A DNA stretch of 64,000 bases from Mucilaginibacter mallensis (GTDB lineage Bacteria; Bacteroidota; Bacteroidia; Sphingobacteriales; Sphingobacteriaceae): the NCBI RefSeq assembly GCF_900105165.1, contig NZ_LT629740.1, positions 5,208,001-5,272,000 of the forward strand. The letters run 5' to 3'. The first letter of the stretch is position 1. Every line of letters begins with the position of its first letter. A program made the translations under genes and the position numbers. The notes below the pieces were generated by a model, which was not told the origin of the DNA, did not search any database, and saw only the letters and a program-made list of their open reading frames with translations. Below are positions 55,245-64,000 of this stretch, one piece after another.

Positions 55245-56044
55245 ATATAATACATGTTATAGTCCTGGCAATTATTGAGGGGCTAACAGAATTTTTACCG
55301 GTATCTTCAACCGGCCACATGGTTATTGCCAGCTCGTTAATGGGCATCAGCAAGGACGAATTTGTTAAGCTGTTTGAGATAGTAATACAACTGGGTGCCA
55401 TACTGGCTGTAGTGGTACTATACTTTAAACGTTTTTTTAAATCACTCGACTTTTACTATAAATTGGTTGTAGGCGTTATACCCGCTGTAATACTGGGTGT
55501 ATTGCTTAAAAAATATATCGACGCGCTGTTGGAGAGCCCGCTTGTAGTAGCTGTGGCCTTTGTAGTAGGCGGTGTTATTTTGCTTTTTGTTGATGAGTGG
55601 TTTAACAAGCCTACCGTTACCGAGGAAAAGAATATTAGTTACCTAACCGCGTTCAAGATTGGATGCTTTCAGTGTTTAGCGATGGTACCGGGTGTATCGC
55701 GTTCAGCCGCATCAATTGTGGGTGGTATGTCGCAAAAGCTGAGCCGTACCGCTGCTGCTGAGTTCTCGTTCTTTTTAGCGGTGCCAACTATGTTTGGTGC
55801 TACGGTAAAGGATCTTTGGGATTTCCACAAACACAGCACACTATCAGCCGACGTAATGCACCAGGACATGAAATACCTGCTGATCGGCAGTGTAATAGCA
55901 TTCATAGTAGCGTTAATGGCTATCCGTACCTTTATTACCTTTTTAGAGCAAAAAGGCTTTAAGGTTTTTGGCTGGTACCGCATTTTTGCAGGGATAGTAA
56001 TTATTATATTGTATTTCACAGGCAATGCTTTGCATAATATGTAA
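55241..56044 (+). CDS. uppP: Undecaprenyl-diphosphate phosphatase
   Basis: 267 residues, about seven to eight transmembrane helices. It dephosphorylates undecaprenyl diphosphate, recycling the lipid carrier of wall synthesis, and can give bacitracin resistance. Catalytic motifs EGLTEFLPVSSTGH and PGVSRSAAS are both present. ATGA overlap couples it to DUF3098. truB, often next in this gene string, is absent; a terminator-like palindrome follows. Confidence 0.96.
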   Translation: MNIIHVIVLAIIEGLTEFLPVSSTGHMVIASSLMGISKDEFVKLFEIVIQLGAILAVVVLYFKRFFKSLDFYYKLVVGVIPAVILGVLLKKYIDALLESPLVVAVAFVVGGVILLFVDEWFNKPTVTEEKNISYLTAFKIGCFQCLAMVPGVSRSAASIVGGMSQKLSRTAAAEFSFFLAVPTMFGATVKDLWDFHKHSTLSADVMHQDMKYLLIGSVIAFIVALMAIRTFITFLEQKGFKVFGWYRIFAGIVIIILYFTGNALHNM

Positions 56045-56067
56045 GTGATCATATATCCGCATAAAAA

Positions 56068-56101
56068 ATAGCGATGGGTTTGAAACCCATCGCTATTTTT
56101 G
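56068..56101 (+). terminator. Terminator of uppP, second copy of the 29-bp palindrome
   Basis: Perfect ATAGCGATGGGTTT / AAACCCATCGCTAT, followed by TTTTT. Identical stem to 37535-37563. Confidence 0.75.
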
Positions 56102-56224
56102 TTTAGAAAGCATCACTTTTTCTGTGGATGCTCTCTGGTGTTAGCGTTTAGAAAACTATATCTTTATAATTGTAAATTACTTGTCCTGATTGCAGTACCT
56201 GAATTCTCTATTTTATAAAAGGAA

Positions 56225-56632
56225 ATGAAAAAAATCATATTTATTCTCACCCTGTCCTTCCTTACTGTTTCTGCATTTGCACAAAAACAGAAGATAACCA
56301 TTTTTTGCTCGGTCGATTTTAATGGAAATGTAAATTACAACACACAGGATTATGCTACTAGTAATAAGAAGCTATCCAATATTTTAGACCAGATTCTACC
56401 CGATAGTATCAAGACCAAAGTGCTTGTTGACCCTAAAAAAAAATATCATTTTAAGTATGGTAATGAAACACTCTTGTGGTTGGCGCAAAACGACTGGAAG
56501 ATTGTCTCATCTATTAGTGGCAATTACGGAAACAGTTTCTGGTTATTGAGCAGAGAAATTTCATTGGATGCCCCCGCCCGTGCATTGTTCATGGAAAAAT
56601 TAGAAAACTTAGAGATCAAGTCTGAGAATTAA
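56225..56632 (+). CDS. Small exported protein of unknown function, copy 2
   Basis: 135 residues. Signal peptide (IIFILTLSFLTVSAFAQ). The mature part contains NETLLWLAQNDWKIVSS, matching the pattern in the protein at 53569 in the same region. Probably a distant paralogue. Monocistronic. Confidence 0.7.
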   Translation: MKKIIFILTLSFLTVSAFAQKQKITIFCSVDFNGNVNYNTQDYATSNKKLSNILDQILPDSIKTKVLVDPKKKYHFKYGNETLLWLAQNDWKIVSSISGNYGNSFWLLSREISLDAPARALFMEKLENLEIKSEN

Positions 56633-56736
56633 CCTAAATCTTATCCTAATTGCGCTCGTTTATTACTAGTGCAATAGTAGTCGGCAGGTGAGCAGCAGTG
56701 GCAGTGGCTTAAGCCTTATCGCTTTTTTTAACCATT

Positions 56737-56818
56737 GTCATTCTGAGCGATAGCGAAGAACCTATCCGCGTTCGTCCGGCTGCTCGTATAATAGATGCTT
56801 CGTTCCTCAGCATGACAA
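56737..56818. repeat. Dispersed repeat (GTCATTCTGAG ... CTCAGCATGAC), copy 2
   Basis: About 82 bp, inverted relative to 35754-35832; ends are GTCAT.CTGAG and CTCAG.ATGAC. Lies between convergent genes. Confidence 0.7.
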
Positions 56819-56836
56819 TTCTCCTTATCCTGCCTT

Positions 56837-57646
56837 TTACAAAGCCAGTTTCGATGGCGTTATCCCATAAGCCTTTTTAAACGCAAATGAGAAATGCGAC
56901 AGGTCCTTAAAACCTACATCCATATAAACATCTGTTACACGCTGGCCTTTTTCTTTAATAAGATAGTAAGCATCATTCAATCGCTTTTGCTGTAGCCAGC
57001 GGTTGGGCGGGGTGTGATAGATCCGCTCAAAATCGCGTTTAAAGGTTGCCAGGCTACGGCCCGTGAGGTAAGCAAAACGACTGATATCCACATTAAACTT
57101 ATAGTTTTCATTCATATAAGCTTCCAGGTCAATTTTGCCGGGTTCGGTAAAATCAAAGAGGATGTTTTTTAGCTCCGGGTGGGTTTGCAGCAATATCATG
57201 ATGGCCTCTTTAATTTTTAAAGTGGTCAGCGCATCATTGCTGAGGTTGCTATCGTTAAGGTATGGCGTTAACGACTCCATATAATTCTTTAACAGGGCAT
57301 TCGGTTGTAAAAGCACGCAGTCTTCGCCGGTATAAGGGCCTGCTACGTGCAGGTTATGTTCGGCGCTTACGCTGTGCAAAATTTCCTGGTCCATCCGAAT
57401 AGAGATAGATCTGTACTCACCGCCGGCTTGGGGGTATTTTACATATTTTGATAGCTGGTTCCTGCGAAAGAACCTGAATTCACCTGGTTTGCAATGATAG
57501 GTCTTACCGGCAATAGTTATATCCGCATTGCCCGATATAATATAGTTGCACGAATGTTCCGGTATAAAGTTCTCTCCTTCCCTGCTGGTATACGGGTAGC
57601 AGGCAAACAAGATCAGCTGCAGTTCCTTAGCTCCTCCTTGTATCAT
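56837..57646 (-). CDS. AraC-family transcriptional regulator
   Basis: 269 residues. N-terminal cupin-like sensor (ISGNADITIAGKTYHCKPGE) and C-terminal double HTH (ISRFAYLTGRSLATFKRDFE; VTDVYMDVGFKDLSHFSFAF). Soluble. 27 bp downstream of the SDR gene and cotranscribed with it; it may control that gene. Confidence 0.9.
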   Translation of the reverse strand: MIQGGAKELQLILFACYPYTSREGENFIPEHSCNYIISGNADITIAGKTYHCKPGEFRFFRRNQLSKYVKYPQAGGEYRSISIRMDQEILHSVSAEHNLHVAGPYTGEDCVLLQPNALLKNYMESLTPYLNDSNLSNDALTTLKIKEAIMILLQTHPELKNILFDFTEPGKIDLEAYMNENYKFNVDISRFAYLTGRSLATFKRDFERIYHTPPNRWLQQKRLNDAYYLIKEKGQRVTDVYMDVGFKDLSHFSFAFKKAYGITPSKLAL

Positions 57647-57673
57647 CGTTAAATTTATAAATAAGCTTTAATG

Positions 57674-58558
57674 TTATTTGTGTTTCAGCAAAACTTTACC
57701 TAAATCTGAATCAAGGAAACTCTCTGTCTCATCATGATCGGTTGATAAACTTACCGGCATCCATTTTTCCATTTCAGCAGTGCGCGCGGCATCAGCCTGT
57801 TTTAGTAAACCGATGGCTTCGCTGCCCAAAACCAAATGCACAGGCGGATTGGGGTGTACAGCCAGGTCAACCATTACTTTAGCGGCTTTGTCCGGATCGC
57901 CCATTGGCACAAAATTACCGCTTGTGAAATATACCGTCCTTTTGTCGACGGTACTTTCATAACCTTCTATCTTTCGGGCATAGGTCATGGATGCACCTGC
58001 CCAATCGGTACTAAAGCCACCCGGCTCAACACAGGTAACGAATATGCCCAGTGGCGCTACTTCCTTCGCAAGCGCCTCGCTAAAGCCGCCTAAGCCAAAT
58101 TTAGCTGCCTGGTACATCGTTAAGCCCGCGTTACCTATACGCCCGCCTACCGAACTGATCTGTAATATACGACCCGAACGCTGCATCCGCATATAGGGTA
58201 ATACCGCCCGTGTAATTTCAATAGGCGCATATAAATTAGTTTGCAGCTGACTGCGCACCTGTTCATCAGTAAAAGCTTCAGCCGCGCCAATAACACCAAA
58301 CCCCGCATTGTTTACCAGCACATCTATCCTGCCAAAATGCGCCACTGTATCGGCTACGGATTGGTATATATCATCGTAATTAGTAACATCCAATTTGATG
58401 GGAAAGAGCTGTTCCGGGTATTGCGCAAGCAGACAGTTTAAAGTCTCCGGATTACGGGCTGTGGCGGCAACTTTATCGCCACTGGCTAAAACCGCCTCCG
58501 TAAGGCTGCGGCCTAACCCGCGTGAACTGCCAGTTATAAACCAAACTTTTGTCGTCAT
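57674..58558 (-). CDS. Short-chain dehydrogenase/reductase
   Basis: 294 residues. Rossmann motif TGSSRGLGRSL, NAG motif VLVNNAGFGVIG, and catalytic Ser-Tyr-Lys in ISSVGG...YQAAKFGLGGFS (YxxxK). Substrate unknown; the alcohol or aldehyde is NAD(P)-dependent. First gene of a two-gene operon with an AraC regulator. Confidence 0.92.
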   Translation of the reverse strand: MTTKVWFITGSSRGLGRSLTEAVLASGDKVAATARNPETLNCLLAQYPEQLFPIKLDVTNYDDIYQSVADTVAHFGRIDVLVNNAGFGVIGAAEAFTDEQVRSQLQTNLYAPIEITRAVLPYMRMQRSGRILQISSVGGRIGNAGLTMYQAAKFGLGGFSEALAKEVAPLGIFVTCVEPGGFSTDWAGASMTYARKIEGYESTVDKRTVYFTSGNFVPMGDPDKAAKVMVDLAVHPNPPVHLVLGSEAIGLLKQADAARTAEMEKWMPVSLSTDHDETESFLDSDLGKVLLKHK

Positions 58559-58672
58559 GTGTAGATCTTTGATAAAAACAAAGATAAACCATGCATTAGG
58601 CTACAGCTTTGTTAAACGGCTCAACTTATTTTGTTGAACGGCTCACATGGGCTCTATTACATCACAGTAATG

Positions 58673-58885
58673 TCATTCCAACACATTGCATTCATATCCG
58701 TTGGCTGCCATTAGCAGGATAACGTTTAAGGTGCAAACCTTTTCGCCTTTTACCCTTAATACCCTGTCGCAATCTTCAAGATCAAAGTTTACTTCAGTGA
58801 AGAAGAAATGCTGTTGCATCAACACCTGCAAATATTTTGCCTGTATTGCACTCTCTACATTAGTTTTAAAGACCTCGATCATCAT
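58673..58885 (-). CDS. Small HMA-like fold protein of unknown function
   Basis: 70 residues (FKTNVESAIQAKYLQVLMQ, TEVNFDLEDCDRVLRVKG, NGYECNVLE). The beta-alpha-beta-beta-alpha-beta order and length fit heavy-metal-associated-like proteins that lack the CxxC metal site. Common as a small protein in Bacteroidota; function unknown. Confidence 0.7.
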   Translation of the reverse strand: MMIEVFKTNVESAIQAKYLQVLMQQHFFFTEVNFDLEDCDRVLRVKGEKVCTLNVILLMAANGYECNVLE

Positions 58886-58966
58886 AAAATTTGTTTTTTA
58901 CCAAAAAATCCCGGTCAAAAGAAACCGGGATAAGTGTTTAGTTGAAATTATCGCTTAGGAGGATTA

Positions 58967-59554
58967 TTAAAAAACGTAAAATACACTGGCCTGTACAGCA
59001 TTGTTCTTAAAGTCGTTTGTGATGTTTGAAACATTAACATCAGCCACCTTTGATATGCCGTAGATATATCTTAGGCCAAGGCCAAGGCCCATTTTTGATT
59101 GATAACCGATACCTCCTGCAGCGCCCAGGTCAACCTTTTTAGCAAAGTTGTCGGTATTTATTCCTGCAACATCTTCCTTAATTTTAATACCTGCTTGAGC
59201 TCCTGCTTCTATATAAAACCCGGAGTTTGTACGATATTTAAATAGCAATGGTACCGCCATGTAATAAAGTTTAAGGTCCTGATCGCCGAGCGAACCTCCT
59301 TTTATTTTAGCGCCCTGGGTTGAAAACAGGAACTCTTCCTGGAACAGAAAATTGTTGGTGATTTTAAAAGCTACGGTAGCACCTGCATGAAAACCGATTA
59401 ACGGATCGGTAGGGAAATTAGCATTGGTGAAATTAGTAGCGTTGGCACCTGCTTTAATACCGAATTCAAGGCGGCTAAAAATATTTTGTGTGAAGCTTTG
59501 GCTAAAGCCTTTTGACGACAACAGGACTAAACAAATTAACATCAGTTTTTTCAT
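58967..59554 (-). CDS. Outer-membrane beta-barrel protein (PorT-like)
   Basis: 195 residues from ATG 59554 with signal peptide (LMLICLVLLSSKGFSQ). The mature region alternates amphipathic strands (RLEFGIKAGANATNF, IGFHAGATVAFKI, GFYIEAGAQAGIKI, LGLGLRYIYGIS) and ends in VFYVF with the terminal aromatic residue used by outer-membrane assembly. A small porin-like or structural protein of the outer membrane; no partner seen. Confidence 0.85.
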   Translation of the reverse strand: MKKLMLICLVLLSSKGFSQSFTQNIFSRLEFGIKAGANATNFTNANFPTDPLIGFHAGATVAFKITNNFLFQEEFLFSTQGAKIKGGSLGDQDLKLYYMAVPLLFKYRTNSGFYIEAGAQAGIKIKEDVAGINTDNFAKKVDLGAAGGIGYQSKMGLGLGLRYIYGISKVADVNVSNITNDFKNNAVQASVFYVF

Positions 59555-59634
59555 AATTTTTCTTTTTAGTGTGACATTTTGTATGCAGCCTGTGGCCACA
59601 TTTATTTCGTATTTAAGTCAAAGGTGCTTGCTTA

Positions 59635-59749
59635 AAAGGAAATAGAGAATGAAAAACTGACCGAAGCGGGCAAACTAAAAGCCGAAGCGGAAAAAAGTGG
59701 GTTGAAAAAAAACAGTAAGGTAGTGTTTTACGAAAACTGCATCCTGTAG
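59635..59749 (+). pseudogene. Possible coding remnant
   Basis: A protein-like plus-strand frame (TEAGKLKAEAEKSGLKKNSK ... FYENCIL, stop at 59747-59749) follows an in-frame stop and has no start codon. It may be the tail of a lost gene between the beta-barrel and response-regulator genes. Family not recognised. Confidence 0.3.
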
Positions 59750-59766
59750 TAATAAACACAAGACTA

Positions 59767-60531
59767 TCAGGCTTTTGCCAGCCAGCTGAGAAATTGGGCA
59801 GCCTTGCCTTTACTTATGATCACCTTATCACTAAAAGGTATGTTAAGGTTAAGGGAAAGTTTTCGTGAGAAGAAGCTGGATACATCAATGATGGCTTTGC
59901 GGCAAACCAGGAACTGGCGGTTTGCTCTGAAAAAGGAATTTCCGCACAACTTTTCCAGCTCGTCCAGGGTTTTATTTGGGTAGAACGTTTTGCCGGAAAA
60001 TGTAAGCAAATGCGTAACCTCATTAGCCAGGTAAAACATGGCTATATCATCCAGATTTATAGGAATGATCTTATCCAGGTGATACACCAGCACTGAAGCC
60101 GCCTTTTGTGTTTCCCTGCCGGCAAGCAGCTGCATCAAGGCATCAAACTGCGGCAGCTGATCCGTCGAGAATATTTTTTTTAGCTTTTTGTATTTTTGCA
60201 ACGCATTATCCAGCGTTTGCAGGGTAAAGGGTTTCAGGATATAATCTATCCCGTTAGTTTTGAATGCCTCGAGCGCATATTCGTCATAAGCAGTACAAAA
60301 AATAACTGGGGCAGTAACAGGTTCGGCAACAAATATTTCAAAACTAAGCCCGTCACCAAGCTGTATATCACTAAAGATAAGATCGGTATTTTTGTTTGTA
60401 TTGAAATAAGCAATCCCCTCTTTTACCGATCTGATCTGTACTATGTCCAGCGGGCCATCTATCAGTTTCCTGATATTCAATTCCAGATCATCCGCAACTA
60501 AGCCTTCATCCTCAATGATTACTATGTTCAT
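59767..60531 (-). CDS. LytTR-family response regulator
   Basis: 254 residues. A receiver domain with phospho-acceptor Asp55 (LIFSDIQLGDG) and conserved Lys in YILKPF is followed by a LytTR DNA-binding domain (about 145-254). It overlaps the histidine kinase by 20 bp, so is the cognate output. LytTR regulators bind direct repeats upstream of their targets. Confidence 0.93.
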   Translation of the reverse strand: MNIVIIEDEGLVADDLELNIRKLIDGPLDIVQIRSVKEGIAYFNTNKNTDLIFSDIQLGDGLSFEIFVAEPVTAPVIFCTAYDEYALEAFKTNGIDYILKPFTLQTLDNALQKYKKLKKIFSTDQLPQFDALMQLLAGRETQKAASVLVYHLDKIIPINLDDIAMFYLANEVTHLLTFSGKTFYPNKTLDELEKLCGNSFFRANRQFLVCRKAIIDVSSFFSRKLSLNLNIPFSDKVIISKGKAAQFLSWLAKA

Positions 60532-61549
60532 TTTTTAATAATTTAATGCTTACCGAAAATGTGTTCAAATCTTCTTTAATAATAACTTCATCCCCCGACC
60601 AGAGGCGATATCTTTCCGCGAGGTTTGCCAACCCATAATTAGTGGAGGCATCCTTCATTTTCTTTTTTTGCAGATTATTACTGATAACCAGGCGGTCTTC
60701 CGTTTGACTGATAAGCACCTGCAGCGGTTCCTGCTGTGTGAAATTATTATGCTTTATAGCATTTTCCAATAAAGGTTGTAATGAAAACGAGGGCAGGAAA
60801 TTTTCCTTCAATGTTTCTTCAGGCAGGGTTATGGTACACACCAGTGCTGTACCAAACCGGATGCGTTGCATTTCGAGATAATCATATAACAGTTTAACCT
60901 CATCTTCGAGGGTTGATATATTTGATGAATGGTGCGATATAGAAGCCCTCAGGAAATTGGCCATATGAACGATATAATTATCAGCCACAGCTGCATCCTT
61001 GTGATACAATGCTTTAAGTGTATTCAGCGCGTTAAACAGAAAGTGGGGTTGGATCTGCTGTTTTAAAACCAGGTTCATAGCCTCTGCATTCGCCGCTTTT
61101 AACCGGGATAACTCTAATTCGCTGTGCAATTTATGTTCATATAATAATACTGAATTATGCATGATAATAATCATGATATTGATAATAGTACCCGACCCAA
61201 CAAATGCCAGGAATAAACCAATGCTTGAAAAGGACCAGTTTTCGTTTGTAAACAAGGCAAAAACTGGCCATAATAACAAATAGATCAATACACTTACCGG
61301 GTATGTTAACAAGTACCGGCCTGTAGTAAACTTCCTTGACTTGGGCGAAAACCGCTTGCTCAAAATGATCATAAACCCAACATCAGCATAGCCAACAAGC
61401 ACAATACCCAGCATCGTAAAAAACGTATGCGCATAGATATGCTTATCCGAACCACTATTGTAAGAAACAAGATAGAAGATCAAACCAATAATAACCGACA
61501 GTAACCAGCTAAGGCGATTTAAACGCTTTACGGGTAAATTTTCTTGCAT
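60512..61549 (-). CDS. Sensor histidine kinase (LytS/YehU type)
   Basis: 345 residues. Four to five N-terminal transmembrane helices (about 12-135), then the His_kinase domain QIQPHFLFNALNTLKALYH with the phospho-acceptor His, and an ATPase region with LQPLLENAIKHN and NYGLANLAERYRLWSG. Cotranscribed and overlapping with its LytTR partner. The signal is unknown. Confidence 0.93.
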   Translation of the reverse strand: MQENLPVKRLNRLSWLLSVIIGLIFYLVSYNSGSDKHIYAHTFFTMLGIVLVGYADVGFMIILSKRFSPKSRKFTTGRYLLTYPVSVLIYLLLWPVFALFTNENWSFSSIGLFLAFVGSGTIINIMIIIMHNSVLLYEHKLHSELELSRLKAANAEAMNLVLKQQIQPHFLFNALNTLKALYHKDAAVADNYIVHMANFLRASISHHSSNISTLEDEVKLLYDYLEMQRIRFGTALVCTITLPEETLKENFLPSFSLQPLLENAIKHNNFTQQEPLQVLISQTEDRLVISNNLQKKKMKDASTNYGLANLAERYRLWSGDEVIIKEDLNTFSVSIKLLKNEHSNH

Positions 61550-61663
61550 GAGTGTAAAGGTACTTAATGTATTGGCTGTTAAATACAGTTAGGTTCCGAA
61601 ACGGGCAAAAGCGGGTTTGAATAAGTTATAAAGGAGTTTAAAAAGGCAACGGTATCGTTATCA

Positions 61664-62575
61664 TCAATTAAACGATTGCCTGAATTCCAAAGGTGAAAGG
61701 TTGGTTTTTGTTTTGAATAGCTTACTGAAGGATTGTGGGTGTTCAAACCCTAATTCGTATGCAATTTCACTTATGGACAGGCCTGTGGTTGATAATTTTT
61801 CTTTTGCCTTTTCCATCAGCTTATCATGTATGTGCTGCTGGGTACTTTGACCCGTTAAGGTTTTAAGCAATCCGCTTAAATAACTGGGCGATACATTTAA
61901 TGTTTCGGCAATATGTACTACGGTAGGTAACCCTTGTTTTGCTAAAGCATCGGTGTTAAAATATGCGGTAAGCACCTCTTCCAAACGATCAAGCATTTTA
62001 TGGTTAGCTATTTTTCGGGTGATGAACTGGCGCTGATAAAATCTTTCAGCATAGGTGAGCAATAATTCAAGCTGGGCGATGATAATGTTCTGACTGAACT
62101 TATCAATGTTTGAGCGGTATTCCTGCTCCATACTGTGCATCATGTTAATAATAGTCGTTTCTTCCTTTTCTGAAAGGAACAAAGCCTCATTTACCGAGTA
62201 ATTGAAATACTCGTGCTGTTTCATGATCTTAGCCAAAGGCGTATTCCATAAAAAATCGGGATGGATAAGCAGCATCCACCCCGTATGTTTTAATTCTCCT
62301 TGTTTTGCACTCTCCACCCCAAAAACTTGTCCGGGTGATATAAAAAACATGATGCCCTCATCAAAGTCGTATTCCTGCTGACCATATTTAAACTTACCGC
62401 TGAAATTTCTTTTAAGCGAGATAGAATAAAAATCAAATACCATGTTCGCTGCCCCAGCATAAGGCAAACTTTTTATCGATTCAAAATTTATCACACTGAT
62501 CAGTGGGTGCTCCGGCTTTGGGAGGCCCATTACCTTGTGATATTCACTTATCGTTTTAATTCGGCGCGGTTGCAT
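61664..62575 (-). CDS. AraC-family transcriptional regulator
   Basis: 303 residues. N-terminal sensor domain and C-terminal HTH (VVHIAETLNVSPSYLSGLLK; LSISEIAYELGFEHPQSFSK). 12 bp after the NmrA-like gene on the same strand, so cotranscribed; it may regulate that gene or the alpha/beta hydrolase that diverges from it. Confidence 0.9.
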   Translation of the reverse strand: MQPRRIKTISEYHKVMGLPKPEHPLISVINFESIKSLPYAGAANMVFDFYSISLKRNFSGKFKYGQQEYDFDEGIMFFISPGQVFGVESAKQGELKHTGWMLLIHPDFLWNTPLAKIMKQHEYFNYSVNEALFLSEKEETTIINMMHSMEQEYRSNIDKFSQNIIIAQLELLLTYAERFYQRQFITRKIANHKMLDRLEEVLTAYFNTDALAKQGLPTVVHIAETLNVSPSYLSGLLKTLTGQSTQQHIHDKLMEKAKEKLSTTGLSISEIAYELGFEHPQSFSKLFKTKTNLSPLEFRQSFN

Positions 62576-62587
62576 ATCACAATTTAC

Positions 62588-63484
62588 TTATTTTTGGTTA
62601 TAAACAGCAGCAAATTCTTTGGCAAAATCTGTTGTTTTCACTTTGCCTAAAACTGGTTTATGGCGATAATAATCTTCCATTAATGAGCCATTATGCTGGC
62701 TTGCAAACATCTGCACCAAACCGGCAGCAATTTGGGGATTAAGTCCAAAAGATTCTAAAATACGCAGCCTTTCCTCATCGCTAACAAGTATCCATTTCAG
62801 ATCGGGGATGCCGATTGCCTCGCCTAAAATTCTTGCAGTTTCGTGGCCGGTAAGTTCATCGCTGGCTACATAGCGCACTTTTCGGCCGGTAAGGGATGTT
62901 TCAAACTCTTCAACTATCGCGGCAGCAATATCTGTTGGCGAAACCCATACCAGCAGTTCATCTGCGCCATAATTTGCTGCAATAATGCCCTGGTTTTTTA
63001 TCGCAGGTATAAAGCCCAGCAAATTGTAATAGAAACCAACGGGGCGCATAAAGGTAATGGCAACATCGTCAGGTAGTTTATTCAGGATAACTTCCACACC
63101 ACGATGAGCAAGTATCAACCCTGAGTCTTTTTCCATATGGGCGCCAATGCTGCTCAGATGAACCACACGTTTTACGCCCGACTTACTGATAGCTTGTGCA
63201 AAGTTATTGCCGATGATGTTGCAATGCGCCGCCAGATCAAAATCGGGGTTAAAGAAATTGGTTGGCGGCACCATAGTATACACGGCATCCGCACCGGTAA
63301 AAGTTGCAGTAAGGAAATCCACATCCTCTACCGAACCAATGGCTGCTGTGGCACCCAATGCCTCAATTTCCTCTTGCTTTTCGGCTTTGCTGCTGATAAC
63401 CGTAACGTTATGCCCCTTTTGTACTAATTCCTGGGTAAGTGGCTTGCTGATGTGCCCTAATGAACCTGTTATTATGATCTTCAT
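62588..63484 (-). CDS. NmrA-like NAD(P)-binding protein (atypical SDR)
   Basis: 298 residues from ATG 63484. Dinucleotide motif ITGSLGHISKPLTQEL, then DAVYTMVPPTN and VVHLSSIGAHMEKDSG, as in NmrA/quinone-reductase-like SDRs, which sense or reduce NAD(P)-linked substrates. First gene of an operon with the AraC regulator. Confidence 0.88.
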   Translation of the reverse strand: MKIIITGSLGHISKPLTQELVQKGHNVTVISSKAEKQEEIEALGATAAIGSVEDVDFLTATFTGADAVYTMVPPTNFFNPDFDLAAHCNIIGNNFAQAISKSGVKRVVHLSSIGAHMEKDSGLILAHRGVEVILNKLPDDVAITFMRPVGFYYNLLGFIPAIKNQGIIAANYGADELLVWVSPTDIAAAIVEEFETSLTGRKVRYVASDELTGHETARILGEAIGIPDLKWILVSDEERLRILESFGLNPQIAAGLVQMFASQHNGSLMEDYYRHKPVLGKVKTTDFAKEFAAVYNQK

Positions 63485-63919
63485 TTTGCTTTTATTTTGA
63501 TATAACAAATGTCCATAACAATTAATAAACAGATGTAGCCGAATCTACTGTTCTTGTAGTCAAAAAAATGAGACTGGTAGTTTGAGCGGCAGGAAGTACA
63601 CGCTGTCCGAAGTTTATAACTTCGGATAAAATGCATGTAGTCTCTGACTACATACTTTAGCCATCTATCCCCAGCCTATTATATGTAAGATTTAGCGTGT
63701 TCAACATATGTTGAGTGATTCCTGAATGGCTAATGTATAAACCAGTTTTTATTCTCTATTTTTATATTGTAATTCTATTTTGGCTTTAACCTGTCCCCTA
63801 TCAGCGTAACCTGTCCAAAAGCATTGTATGGCTTAAGAGGAAATCATTAAAAAACAATTACTCCCATTCAAACAGAACTGCTTCTCCTAAATTTCATTTA
63901 TCACAAACAATCAATAACA
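63485..63919. other. Divergent intergenic region with hairpins
   Basis: 435 bp. TCCGAAGTTTATAACTTCGGA near 63606 and GTAGTCTCTGACTAC near 63637 are perfect short palindromes. Promoters for the divergent NmrA-like and hydrolase genes should lie here; the rest shows no coding content. Confidence 0.5.
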
Positions 63920-64000
63920 ATGAGTAAAATTACAGTAAAAGACGGAACCGAAATTTATTACAAGGACTGGGGAACCGGGCAACCGATTTTTTTTCATCAT
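63920..64000 (+). CDS. Alpha/beta hydrolase, N-terminal 27 codons (3' truncated by window edge)
   Basis: ATG 63920 opens SKITVKDGTEIYYKDWGTGQ, then PIFFHH, the standard beginning of chloroperoxidase/esterase-type alpha/beta hydrolases. The nucleophile region is beyond the window. It diverges from the NmrA-like/AraC operon, so it may be its regulatory target. Confidence 0.8.
   Translation, partial: MSKITVKDGTEIYYKDWGTGQPIFFHH

Overview
The window looks like chromosome of a Bacteroidota bacterium of the Sphingobacteriaceae type (Mucilaginibacter/Pedobacter-like). Support: promoters of the Bacteroidota form TTG-N19-TAnnTTTG, very few Shine-Dalgarno sites, DUF4293, DUF3098, DUF4349 and PorT-like proteins, a fused ThrA followed by ThrB and ThrC, and dense interspersed hairpin repeats. 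Genus is inferred from general resemblance, not from a search.

Layout. 1-2.9 kb: 3' end of an RND efflux permease and its lipoprotein adaptor. 3.4-6.5 kb: exported dienelactone hydrolase, flippase-like membrane protein and GT2 glycosyltransferase. 6.7-7.8 kb: XRE/pentapeptide regulator followed by a decayed ABC ATPase. 8.1-13.3 kb: SpoIIE phosphatase, RNase HII, GT4, GcvT and ComB. 13.4-18.9 kb: minus-strand genes (DUF4349, MazG-like, Dtd; WG-repeat protein, RsgA) around a plus-strand trans-sulfuration enzyme. 19.3-25 kb: threonine operon thrABC plus an ACT protein, preceded by a Thr/Ile-rich leader peptide and an attenuator. 25.2-27.1 kb: NotI-like restriction-modification pair. 27.4-33.6 kb: complete minus-strand rRNA operon (16S, tRNA-Ile, tRNA-Ala, 23S, 5S) with three tandem promoters and a terminator. 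33.7-39.1 kb: rRNA m5C methyltransferase, CoA-binding protein, DinB protein, FAD-dependent dehydrogenase. 39.4-48.7 kb: ECF sigma factor, AhcY, small and unknown genes, amidase, topoisomerase IV subunit B. 49.3-56.1 kb: DUF4293, TruA, ABC exporter, FtsX, DUF3098 and UppP. 56.2-64 kb: SDR/AraC pair, beta-barrel protein, LytS/LytTR two-component pair, AraC/NmrA-like pair, and the first 27 codons of an alpha/beta hydrolase.

How genes work together. The clearest circuit is the threonine operon: ribosome stalling on Thr or Ile codons would expose a 10-nt segment that pairs exactly with the 5' arm of the terminator in front of thrA. The R-M pair overlaps by 23 bp and reads toward lower coordinates, downstream of the rRNA operon on the same strand. 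FtsX, DUF3098 and UppP form a cell-envelope operon. Most gaps over 300 bp are filled by a few families of palindromic, MITE-like repeats. One of these is inserted inside another with an apparent CTAG duplication, and a purine/pyrimidine-tract repeat family has extended into the ends of at least three proteins.

I found no CRISPR array, integrase, transposase gene or prophage. The most notable signals are the Thr/Ile attenuator, the triple rRNA promoter, the NotI-like R-M pair, the near-leaderless starts, and the repeat families.
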